64,000 bases of DNA from assembly GCA_001566295.1 (NCBI GenBank), contig KQ964249.1, forward strand, positions 1,116,001-1,180,000, read 5' to 3'. Shown one piece after another: positions 25,059 to 35,557 of this stretch (position 1 is its first letter; each line of letters begins with the position of its first letter). The position numbers and the translations under genes are program-made. Source of the stretch: Microdochium bolleyi (lineage: Eukaryota; Ascomycota; Sordariomycetes; Xylariales; Microdochiaceae). The notes under the pieces were generated by a model, which did no database searches, had not been told where the DNA came from, and saw nothing but the letters and a program-made list of their open reading frames with translations.

Positions 25059-28000
25059 ATGGACGACTACAACGGCCACGATGATGACCTCGACGACAGC
25101 GGCATGCCCGACTCCAGCATGCTGCCGGATCAGGGCCAGGCCCGCAGAGCGGTACTTGATCCCTTGTGCCTGCATCTCCTCTGCCCTCCAGGACGGGATG
25201 AGACGAGATCTATTGCTGACACCGAGGCTTCCCCCAATCTAGTGTGACCTGTGTCGCATGAGGAAGGTACGTGCATGTCCCCGGGCCCGCGGCTCTTGGT
25301 CCACCTTTGGACCATGGGCTCCTTCAGCACGACGTGCAAATGCTTCTTCTCCTGGCCACGTCACCTCCCTGCCGAACCGCTGTCTCGTTGCCCATCGTAT
25401 ATTCTTCCCCAAACAGACGCTGTACTAACAGGAGGTGTGATGCTGTCGCCACCGATCAGGTTGCGTGTGACCGCGAAGAGCCCTGCTCAACCTGTGTGCG
25501 CGGATCCGCAAGATGCACATATACTGCACACCAGGCCGTTCGGCCAAGGCGGCAGCGCGTGCTGATTTCGGAACAGTATGAGAGAAAAATCGACCGCATC
25601 GAGGACCGCCTGAGCCAGGTCATCAACCTCCTGCAGACCATGAACATGAACCCGGCCCCTCGGACACCGGCCCAGCAGAAGGACGTCCTGCCTGAGCGGT
25701 CCCGAGCAGCAAGCCAGCAAGACTCTGCGCCAGTCCTGAAGAGTGCACCGCTGCCGACTGAGATGAGAAATCGGCCTCGCAACCTGGAGCCGGGCACGGC
25801 CAAGACCACTGCCGCCAACACACCGGCGCAGAGTTCTGGGACCAGCGCCAGATCCACGTCGATGGGGGCTGCTGTTGCCATTAACGATCCGGATGCGCCA
25901 GACCCGACGTTCGAGGGTGAGTCGTCACTCTCAGCGCACGCCGGCTTTGCCAGTCGCTTCGTCGAGAAAGCTGTGCAGAGCACTCGTGGCAGCAACCTGG
26001 GCGGCGAGATAGACGAGACCCTTGGCGCTCTGCGCCAACTTGTCGGTGCACAGGCACAGTATACGCTGCCGAGTGTCGAGTATCCCAATGCTCGGCCGAG
26101 CGACGATAGGAAGGACCGGCCGATGCCACCGGTGCAGTTGGTCATGTCCTGTCTTGCAATTGCCCGAAGTAAGCCCCTGCCGAAGCATGCTATTCGAGTC
26201 TGCGCCTTGAACTAAGCCGTTGCACAGATCGCATCGACATCGAAGCAGCGTGGCTGTCTGGATTCATGACCTTTGACCGCTTCATGCAACTCACCGTGGA
26301 CGTCTACTTCGCCGCAGGAGTTACAGACGCTCAGTATCTCACTGTCAACATTGGCCTATACTGGCTGTTCATGTCTCTTGTTGCCATGGCACCTGATGAG
26401 CCATGGCCTGGAGTACCTGACGACCAGCTATCCGACGCCTGCGTGCTGTGTCGCGAGAACATCGAGACATGTCTTTCGGAGCTTCCATACCATCTTCCAA
26501 ACACCCTGGACTATGTGATCGCTTTAATGTTTGCTGTGAGTTGGTATCCTAGCCTGAGAAGATCATACGATGCACATTGCACAGCGACCGATCAACAGCT
26601 CGCCTGTTTTCCAAACTAATGTATCTGCGCCACCACAGGGAAGCCATGCTCTTGAAATGTCGAGGCCGTCTTTGGCTTGGACGCTTCTCACGAGCGCCAT
26701 ACATATCTGCCAGAATCTCGGGTTCCATCGTGCAAGCGTCTTGGAAAATGACAGGCCAGCTCTTCGAACCCTCAAGTATCGAACGTTCTGGGGTTTGTAT
26801 GTCCTCGAGAAGTGTTTATCGCTTCGACTTGGACGAGCTTCACTACTCCAAGACTGTGATATTAGTCTACCACGACCCGACAATCTGCAAGGCACTGGTG
26901 GGGTGTGGGAAGACGAAGGGCCATGGACTATATTTATGGGTTACTGTTGTGTAACGGCCAGTAGTGAGTGAAGAAACCCCCATACAAGTTCAAGCAGCAG
27001 CATCTGACTTTATTATTCTCCGCCGTAGTCCAAGGCCGAGTCTACACGCAGCTCTACAGTCCGGCTGCTCTCGCAGAGGAAGATGGTGTTCGAGCCGTAC
27101 GTGCTCGAGGCCTGGCTGACGAGATCGCACAGCTCTCGGCAACCCAGCCTAGGTCCCGTGCACGAGAGCTCATCCGCAAACACTTATCGGACGAGCTTCT
27201 AACCGCGGACAGTCCACACAATTTCCAAGGCCGTCCGCTTGACATGGTGAAGGAGTCTATCGATGCGACCTTTGTCACGCTCGACTATCTTCTAGATTGC
27301 TTTCACCTGCAGGAGCTTTGTGTCCTGACGCTGATACACCGAGCTGTACCGGTCCTCAAGGGATCGGCATCTGTATTCACGCAGGAGTGTATAGACACGG
27401 CACGATTGTGCCTAGCGATGCACCAGAAGATTCTCGCTTCGATACCCCCGACGAACATGAACTTGATTGACATGTATTTCAGCTGGTTAGTCCTTCCGTT
27501 TCGTGTCAAGGTTCAGCCGTGATAGAATGATGCTGACAAGTGGTCTCAGGACGATCCTCGCCGTGCCATTTGCTCCTTTCATCGTGGTTTTCTGCCACAT
27601 CATCGAATCGTCCACGAGAAACACTACGTACCAGGAAGATCTGAAGCGTCTCGAGGACTTCGCAACATCGCTGGATATCGGCGGCCGACTCTCGGGTGCA
27701 ACTGGCCGCCTACAGAAGCTGTGCCAGGTCCTGTACAATGTCGCGCGCAAGTATACGGAGCTGAAGGCTACCTCCACCCAGGTTCGCTCACAACGCGAGT
27801 TCGACACCTACATCCACGCGCTCGGCCTCTTTGGCGGTATGCCGACAGCAACCACAGCCCAGTTAAGTGGTTTCGCCAGTGGCGCTCAGCCGCCTCTCAG
27901 TGGCACCGGCGACATTGGACCAGACATGGGCATACATGCCATAGCGCAGCAAAGCGGTGGCCCATTCCCCTCGCCGATCCATCAGATGGACCAGCAGCAA

Positions 28001-28141
28001 CAGCAATTCCACCCTACGGGTCCGCAGTCAGAGCAGCAGCCGCAGCAGCAGCAGCAAGGTGCCATGCTGGGAGACTGGTTCTATGGTGGCCAGCATATGC
28101 TGGGAATCTTGGAGCAGGGAGAGTTCGACTTTGAGCTATGA
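25059..28141 (+). CDS. Zn2Cys6 (fungal binuclear cluster) transcription factor
   Basis: Seven exons: 25059-25151, 25243-25266, 25460-26168, 26228-26535, 26639-26963, 27029-27485 and 27550-28141; 835 residues. The zinc cluster is C32-x2-C35-x6-C42-x5-C48-x2-C51-x6-C58, spread over exons 2 and 3; exon 2 is only 24 nt. A helical segment after the cluster may be the dimerisation coiled coil. Residues of about 260-560 match the fungal-specific transcription factor middle homology region. The C-terminus is Gln-rich and acidic (DQQQQQ, QQPQQQQQ), a likely activation region. The exon 5 donor could be GTGAGT at 26964 or an overlapping site three bases upstream; both keep the frame. Target genes cannot be told from sequence. 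Confidence 0.9.
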
Positions 28142-29398
28142 GGCGGACGGCACAGGCAAAAGATGTACGAGTATCGGGCTGTATAGATGAAATTTTGCTA
28201 GACGGCATAACTTAGATGCTGGAACTTGTAAGAGCGGATTCGAAGGTAGCAAAAAAAACAAGAGAGAAGAACAAACAAAAGCCGTCCCAAGACGGAGAGC
28301 TTGCTTAGCTGGCCTGCTCACCGTCCGAACTACAAAGATAGGTATTGCCTGGTTGAAGACCCCCATGTCACTACGGACCGGGCGTTGAGTGAGCAGGCTG
28401 GCTTGTTGACGAGGAGGGTCCTGCTGCGAGGCTGCCGAGCTGAAGAAGGAAGCACCAGGATTGATCTTCGACAGTGCGAAATTCACGCGAAGAGCAAAGG
28501 AGACAGAGCAGCTGCAGCAGATCAGAAGGGCCGATCAGCACAGTCGCGCCGTTGGCGTCCAGCGGCGGGCATAATCACCCCGTACGACCAGTAACTCTAA
28601 AGTAAGGTAGGTGGTACTTTGTCTAAGTACTCAGTATCTTTCGTTGCGTGACCTGACCTAACCCACATGGCGTGCATTGTATCACACGAGCCCTCCCTCC
28701 TCTTTATCTTTGCAGATAAGTCGCGAGGAGGAAAAAAGCAAAGACGGTCCTCCGGCTCGGGACCCAAGCCACTGGGATAATCAGGTACGCGATTCGGAGG
28801 AGGCTGGGTGAGGGGTGAGGGAGAGGGTGGCTTGTCCTTGACCTGATTCGTGCGTGTGCGTGTGTGGTCGTCCAGTCAATAATTGTTTGTATTGTATGTA
28901 GGACAGAGACACACGGGTTCTGCACTGCATGCACATTTTCTTCTTCTGCTTTCTTCTCTTTCTTCTTTTGTTGGATTGTGTCTCCATTGTCGTCATGATC
29001 CGTGTCCGATCTGGCTTGGTATGGAGTAAGTCAGTGGGACTCTCTGTCCATCAGCTCGCCCTCTAAAGACAATGCGTCATGCGTTCTTACAACAGCGCAT
29101 GGCCCCCAGAAGAGGGTGTTTTGCGGTGCGGAGGGTCCGAGGCATGGGGGCATGGGGGCATGGAGCATTTCTTGGAAAAGAAGATTCAATCAACGCAGGG
29201 CACTGGAGCGATTTTGCCCTGGTTCGTATCTAATAGACGCCATTCAGGATTTGTCCTCGTTTCTTGTTGCGGTTATGAGTGCCAAGGCGCCTCTGGATTG
29301 CCCGGTGCTGAGGCTAATTAATCCCTCGACTCGGTGCAGGTGCAATCTTGCGTTTATTACACCAAAGCCGGAGCAGGTGGTGATGGGCAAAGAGATAT

Positions 29399-29447
29399 GG
29401 GGGGGGGGGGGGGGGGGGGAAAAAAAAGGGGGGGGGGGGGGGGGGGG
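29399..29447. repeat. Two long poly-G tracts split by an A tract
   Basis: About 21 G, then about 8 A, then about 20 G, with no other base. Such tracts can form quadruplexes, but long G runs are also prone to polymerase slippage and read errors, so their true lengths are unsure. Confidence 0.85.
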
Positions 29448-29942
29448 AAGCGAGAATAAAAATAAAGTGTTTCAGAGACATTGGTCTGCAACATGCAGGG
29501 CCAATTTGCAGACAATAACAGCCTGCAGGAGGATGCAGGCACACGGGAACTGCAGCATGCAGCCGCACCCAATGCGGAAGGTTCAAGTGCCTGGCTGTCT
29601 TTTTTATCTTTTCTTTGTGTGAGTGCGTGCTCACGAGTTGAGGTGCCCAGGCTCATACTCCGCATGCGAAAAGGGATCATCAGATGGTGGGCGTTGTGGA
29701 AGCCAGGGTCGAGGGATGATGGATGGGGGGCAATTGTGTGAAACGCCCTCAGCCGGGGCTCTTGGCCCCCTCCAGACAAGGACGAGGCACAGCAGGCTGA
29801 AACTGCCGCGCTCCAGGTCCCGCACAGACTCCTCCGGTCTCTCACACCCGACGACACGCGCATTGATGTGATGCACTCCGGACGCATTGCGTTTCTGCTG
29901 TGCACAGCCGTCGTCGTGTTGATCGTCTGGTCATGCGATGGC

Positions 29943-29969
29943 GGTGGTGATGGTGATGGTGATGGTGAT
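29943..29969. repeat. GGTGAT hexanucleotide repeat
   Basis: About four near-perfect copies of a GGTGAT unit in non-coding DNA. Confidence 0.75.
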
Positions 29970-30918
29970 CTGCCGTGGTCTTGTCCCCGCCACTCTTGTT
30001 TCCTCGTCCCCATCGTGCTGCGAGACATTGCCATGCAGGTCTCACGACACTTTGCAGCCCACGGTACACGCAATTCCTCCGCTGGACAGCCCACTGCGGC
30101 TCGCCCTCGCAACCGCTAGACAACCATCGACACGAGCTATTGCCGCAATACCTCGTGCCCAAGGGAAGCAGATCAGTCACTAGTGAGTGAGTGCAGTTTA
30201 TCTGTGGCTGCCCAGGTGGCTGCACGGAGAGGATACCTTGACCGGAGGTACCCAGAGGACGCTTTGCACATACGAGTCTCATGTAAGTAGCAGGACCCCT
30301 GCCTGTCAAGGGGCCCTCTCGCCTCTGCCTGGCCGGCCCCTGCCTCGCCTGCCTCGCCGCTCCCAAGGTTGTTTCCTGCTCCCGGGCGGCGGTCACAGGT
30401 GAAGCAGAACACTGCTGATGTGTCCAGGGATCGCGAGCCCGGGCCCGTGCCCGTGCCCCAGGCCAGGCAAGCGAACCCCCTGGACGGTGACAACCACCAA
30501 CCTTGCAAAGGTGAACCCCGGCGGGGCCCGCTCGGCCATCGCATGTCCACAGTTCCTCCCTCTTGACGTGCCTCGTCTCAGCCGGCACACGCACGCCTCG
30601 CCCGGCCCTCAATATATCTCCATGCTCACCCGGGCGTCGTGAGCGCTTCATTCTTCCTCTTCTTCTCTCCCCATCCAGAACTGCACTGTCTCTCGAATAG
30701 GTCCTCCTATCTCGCACTTCCGAACCGGAACCACCAGCCACACCATCCAACCCGCGTCACTCACTTCCACGCATTGATACCTTTCTGCAGAGCACAGGCT
30801 GAGCCGTCTCTCACCATACACATACACACATACACACAACAACAGACTTACACTTATACCATAATAATTGCACACACCCTCCACTCTTACATTCAGCCAC
30901 CCAACAACCACCGCCAAC

Positions 30919-31209
30919 ATGCAGTCCTCGCGCTTCCAGACCATCCGGGCCCACTTCTCGGCCGCCGGCGTCCGCTCCTCCTTCCGCCGGCACTCGTCGA
31001 CGTCCTCTGCCAGCTCCAGGAACTCGTTCCTCTCCTCGGCGTCGTCCACCTCCCCGTCCAAGACGGCCGTCAACGCCGTCCTCTTCCGCCAGCCCTCCAT
31101 AGTAGATCTCGAGGCCGAGAGGCGCAGCAGCGGCGCCGCCCTCGACATGCTCGAGCCCAGGCCCATTGTCTACTGGGGCGGCGTCGAGGAGCGCATGGGC
31201 TCCCTATAA
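30919..31209 (+). CDS. Small Ser-rich protein with a conserved-looking C-terminus
   Basis: A single-exon frame of 96 residues that starts MQSSRFQTIRAHF in a good fungal start context (ACCGCCAACATG). The first half is Ser/Arg-rich (SSTSSASSRNSFLSSASS) and could be disordered or an organelle-targeting segment. The C-terminal half (SIVDLEAERRS, then LEPRPIVYWGGVEERMGSL) looks like a conserved motif I associate with small uncharacterised proteins of filamentous ascomycetes; this is from memory and the function is unknown. A pyrimidine- and CA-rich leader precedes it. The frame is open for 17 codons upstream, but the later Met is preferred. Confidence 0.68.
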   Translation: MQSSRFQTIRAHFSAAGVRSSFRRHSSTSSASSRNSFLSSASSTSPSKTAVNAVLFRQPSIVDLEAERRSSGAALDMLEPRPIVYWGGVEERMGSL

Positions 31210-32595
31210 GTCACGGCGTCCTGACCTGGGGGCTTTTTCCTGCTGAGAATGCGGGGACCCCTTTTTGATCAGGATGTGAGGCTCTGAGTCGATACTCTGC
31301 GGTGACACGCGGTGATCGACAGTGGCCGGGTCTCGATGGTCGGTCCATCTCATGTGTCTGGGCCAGCCATCTCTTCACTCCGACTTTCGACACATCATTC
31401 TCCAGCGGAGACAAAGGGCGAAGGCACTTGCCTCTCGTCCTCCTGTCTCCGCCGGTTATACTTCAGGTTGCAGGACAACCTGGGTATAACATTTTTTGTG
31501 GTGTCTGAAAAGACACGCGCACACTTTCTCTCTCACACTTAAAGGATTTTGGGGTTACGGCGGAGTTTTAATCTGGGGAAACAACACATGACGGATCATG
31601 GAATTATCGGGTACGAACGTTTGGAACAGACACACTTTTCCAGGGCCCGGAGGACGGACGCACACAGAGAACAGATCTTTACTGTCCTCCAGGTCCTTTT
31701 TTGGGTAGAGACGCACGGGCATGGGCTATACATAAATAAAACATGACTGGCTTCTTCTTCTACACTGCACTACTGGTACCTGCTTGCCAAATGGGACGAC
31801 CGCCCGTGTGCTATTCTTTCTTCAACAACCATGCCGAAGCTAAGGTCTCGAGGAGTGGAATTTCGTTGTTTCTGTAAGGCAAAGATCATTTGCTTGACAA
31901 AGTCTGTGTCTGGAGAGGAGGATGTGTACGCGCCAGTAAGCGTGAGTTCGGGGTGAGAGGCCCGGGGCCGGTGGGGGGAGATTGCGGAGAAACCAGACAG
32001 GCCATCCTCCAGTGACGTGCTCTGCACCACACACACACACACAACCCACGGTCCCGGCCCCGGCTTCGGACCTGGGCGACCCGGCATCACGCCATTGGAA
32101 AAACAGCGGAAAGGGCAACCGACTGACTGCTGGCAATCGACGGCAATCTGGTTGCATGTAATTGCACAGATACATATAGTACGCCTACTCGTCCTCTGAC
32201 TCACCCGGAAACAACGCAGCTCCGCCGCAGCAAAAGCACCGGAATATCGTCACCAGCACCACCGCATGGGCATACATGTATGCTGGGGTGCTCCGTTCAC
32301 CTGTGCCGCATCAAGCCCGCTCAAGTCGGAACACCCGAAGACAGGAACACACATCAACCTACACAGCAAAGCACGACTCGCTACATCTGGCCTCGAGATC
32401 TTTAAGTGCATGTCCCTCGAGCACTGAACCTGCCTCCAAGAGTCCCCGCAGCATACTCTCTCTTTCCGTCTCTCTCGCTCCCGCTTGTCGGTGTGTTTCG
32501 GCAAACACTCTTTGTTCATCGACCGCTTCGGCAAGAGCACTATAACCCATATCTTTGGCCGACTGAGCAGCCGTAACACTGCTCGACGTCTCACG
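31210..32595. other. Intergenic region upstream of the ferroportin gene
   Basis: About 1.4 kb. A CA run lies near 32027-32042. I looked for the fungal iron-regulator GATA motif (ATCWGATAA) and did not find a full match. No gene seen. Confidence 0.45.
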
Positions 32596-34985
32596 ATGCC
32601 GCCGCCGCAAGAGCCGTCACCGGACAATGACCTCGCTCAGCACGTCACCAGTGCGAGCGCTGCTGCAGTGTGGGGTGCAGATGCTATCCAGTCCAGCCGT
32701 GAAGAAACCGACGCCATGGCTTTCGACGATGACGACGACAACCATGATGATGATGCTGCTGGGGATGAGCACATCCTGCTCCAGCCGTCCAGCGATGGCC
32801 ACAGTGAGCAGGGCCACTCGGGAGGCCTGACCCGCCGACAGGCGTGGAACTTGTATCTCAGCCACGCTCTGTCGACGTGGAATGCCAGGGGCTACGAGTT
32901 TGGCGCGGTTCGTGATCCCTTTTCAATCATTTCCCGTCCGGAGGAGGAGGAGGAGGAGGAGGCAGAAGCCGTTACTGACACGCCGACGATTGCTGGGAAC
33001 AGGTTCTCTTCACGGCAGCTGCGTATCCCGGCACTCTGGTCGCAGCCTCGGCCCGGTACGTCTCGTGATATACTCCTTTCTGGGCTCCGTGTTCTTGAAC
33101 GTGTTTTATGGCCACGGCTTCCCCTTCTGCAGCTCGTGATCAGTACACAATCCGTAATGGTGATGGACAATGTATCTGACTCGACTACCAATGCAGAATG
33201 ATCATCATCTACTTCGCCATGATCGTCTTCTCCAGCTCCATCGGCAACTGGGTCGACCGCTCCCCTTCCCGACTACGTACTCTACTCACGACGATAGTCT
33301 GCAACCGCGGCTCCGTCGTCGTGGGCTCTCTGTTCTGGATGCTCATCCTGAGCCAGCGCGATCTCCTCCTCGGAGAGGACGCCGGAAGCCACGACGCAAA
33401 GAACTCGGACCAAGATCTCTTCTTCAGTCTACCGACCAACGGGACACTCAAGGCCATCGGATTCGCCCTCGCCATCTGCTGTGGCATCGCCGAGCGCCTC
33501 AGTGCCTCCGGGAACCTGCTCTCCATGGAGCGCGACTGGGTGCCCACCGTCGCCGCGAGGCCCTCCCGTGCCAACACTGCTACTGGTCCTGGCAATAATG
33601 ACGCCGTCGCCGGAGCGTACGACCTGACTCACCTCAACGCCGTGATGCGCCGCATTGACCTGGTCTGCAAGCTCTTCTCGCCCATTGCGCTCTCGCTCGT
33701 CATCTCCCTCTCCGGCTCGACACGGGCCGGCGTCGTCTTCACGGCGCTGACGAGCGCGGCATGCGTCCCCGTCGAGATCGTCTCGGCGAGGTCGGTCTGG
33801 AGCGGGAGCCGGGCGCTGCAGGAGCCCAAGGAGCACCACGTCGTCGCTCCACAAACCACCACTACATCACAGTCCGTTGCTCCCCATCCGCCACCACTGT
33901 CACTACGCCAGCGCATCATCGTTCAGCTCCGCGCCTACCCCCGCGACGTCGCCATGTACCTCTCGTCCCCCTCGGCCGTTTGGCTGCCCTCGCTCGCGCT
34001 CGCGCTGCTGCACTTCAACATGCTCACCTGGCGCGCCACGTTCATCACGTACCTCCTCGCCGTGGGGTACCCGCTCGGCACTATCACCGCGGCGCGCACG
34101 GCTGGGTCGCTGTTCGAGATCAGCAGCACCGTCATCACGCCGCGGCTCGTCGTGCGCCTGGGGAGGACGGCGAGCGAGGGGCATGGGCATGGGCATAGGC
34201 ATAGGAGGAGCGGTGGTGGTGGTGGACATGCTGGTGATGACGATGGTGCAGGGCAGGGGTTGCTGCATTCGGTCGAAGATGGCGGCGCCAGCGGTGATTT
34301 CGAGGAGGAGGATATCATCGACCGCCAGACGCTGACGGGGCTGCAGAGAGTTGGGTTGTGGGGGATCACCTGGCAGGTTGCAAACACGGTATGTTGTCTC
34401 CCTTTGCCCACAAAGTCGTACACCTTCATGTGTCCCATCGAGATATCTCCATATGCCCGACATGCTGCAAAGAAGGCCAGAAGAGCTTTCATACTGACAG
34501 ATGATCCCAACTCCATATAGATCCCCGTCGTCCTCGCAATCTGGATCATCACAGCTGACCTCGCCCCAAACCCTCCTGCCTCGGATTCCCCCACCCTCAC
34601 CACCACCACCACCACGACGCGCAGCATCTCCAACTCCGTTATCCTCTTCACCTTCCTCTCCCTCTCCCGCCTGGGCGTCTGGGTCTTCGACCTCACCACG
34701 CAGCAGCTGACCCAGACCCTCGTCCCGTCCCGCAACCGCTCGTCCTTCGCCGGCGTCGAGGCCAGCGTCACAAACATCTTCGAGCTCGCCGGCGCGCTCG
34801 CCAGCATCGCCTTCCCTTCGCCGCGGCAGTACCCGCACCTCGCGACCGCGAGCCTCGCGGCCTGCGCGCTCAGCTGGGCCCTCTACGCCGGCTGGGTGCG
34901 CCGCAGGAGGGGGCACCTCGTGCACCTGGACCGGGTGGTGCCGGGGGGTGATTGTCTGAAGATGATGAAGGAGCGCGGGAGGTGA
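32596..34985 (+). CDS. Ferroportin-type (SLC40A) iron exporter homologue
   Basis: Four exons: 32596-32907, 33003-33055, 33197-34388 and 34521-34985; 673 residues. Exon joins restore the ferroportin-like first helices: LYLSHALSTWNARGYEFGA, then VLFTAAAYPGTLVAAS, then IVFSSSIGNWVDRS. About ten to twelve hydrophobic segments follow, including FDLTTQQLTQTLVP near the end, typical of the family. The N-terminus has an Asp/His-rich stretch (FDDDDDNHDDDAAGDE), and the loop near residues 448-480 is His/Gly-rich (GHGHGHRHRR). Family members export ferrous iron or other divalent metals across plasma or organelle membranes. An in-frame Met at 32485 would add 37 residues; 32596 is preferred but not certain. 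Confidence 0.88.
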
Positions 34986-35557
34986 GATAAGAACAAGAAA
35001 AAGAAGAGGTACACTTTGCGAGATATACAATTAGATATACTAGGGTCAAGCACCGAAGGGCTTATTGGCCATCATATCTTGCCTACCTGACAGCCAAAGA
35101 GCCTGGCTCGCTCCATGACATAGCTTCCACGAATCATCAGTCATGCGCAGGCCTTTTTGTTTGTTTGTCAGCCCTCGGATTGGGAAACGATTGAGGACCC
35201 ATTTGTGTCGTCCGTCTCCTAGTTTGGGTGATCGGCACAGTGTCGGGGAATCTCTCGTCACGGAGAGCCTGGCCACGGCCGGCTCACTCGCGTCACAATT
35301 GTTGTGTGTGTGCTTGGAGTGTTGTTTTGCGGACTACTTTTCAACGTGACTGTATTTCTTGCTTGATGTACATGTGCTACCCACGCCCTCCAACGCATCG
35401 GCTGAGGCTTTTCTCTATGTCCACGGTGCCACCCGCAAGCTAAAGCAAGAAAGGTGTTGTAGAGATCTCTTAGACTCGACTTACATACTTTAGGCAACGA
35501 CACTCTCTTTTTGATGCAAATGAGTCATGGACGGAAATCTGACCCGGCATTCTCTAT
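34986..35557. other. Convergent region between ferroportin and STT3
   Basis: Holds the 3' ends of two convergent genes. Nothing else is recognised. Confidence 0.45.

Larger units (their letters stand above)
28142..30918. other. Long intergenic region with homopolymer tracts
   Basis: About 2.8 kb after the transcription factor. It contains the paired poly-G tracts near 29399-29447 and a GGTGAT repeat near 29943-29969. A 302-residue frame on the minus strand (29842-30750) is low-complexity and unlike a protein. I see no supported gene. The 3' part (30640-30918) is pyrimidine-rich and probably the leader of the small gene at 30919. Confidence 0.5.

Noticed and set aside
29842..30750. 302-residue minus-strand frame
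   Set aside because: Arg/Gly-rich, ends with a His run from the GGTGAT repeat, no domain, no splice support.
31210..32595. Iron-regulator GATA site upstream of ferroportin
   Set aside because: I did not find a full ATCWGATAA match; shorter GATA matches are expected by chance.
33903..35030. 375-residue minus-strand frame opposite ferroportin
   Set aside because: Low-complexity mirror of GC-rich coding sequence; the plus strand has the family motifs and splice sites.
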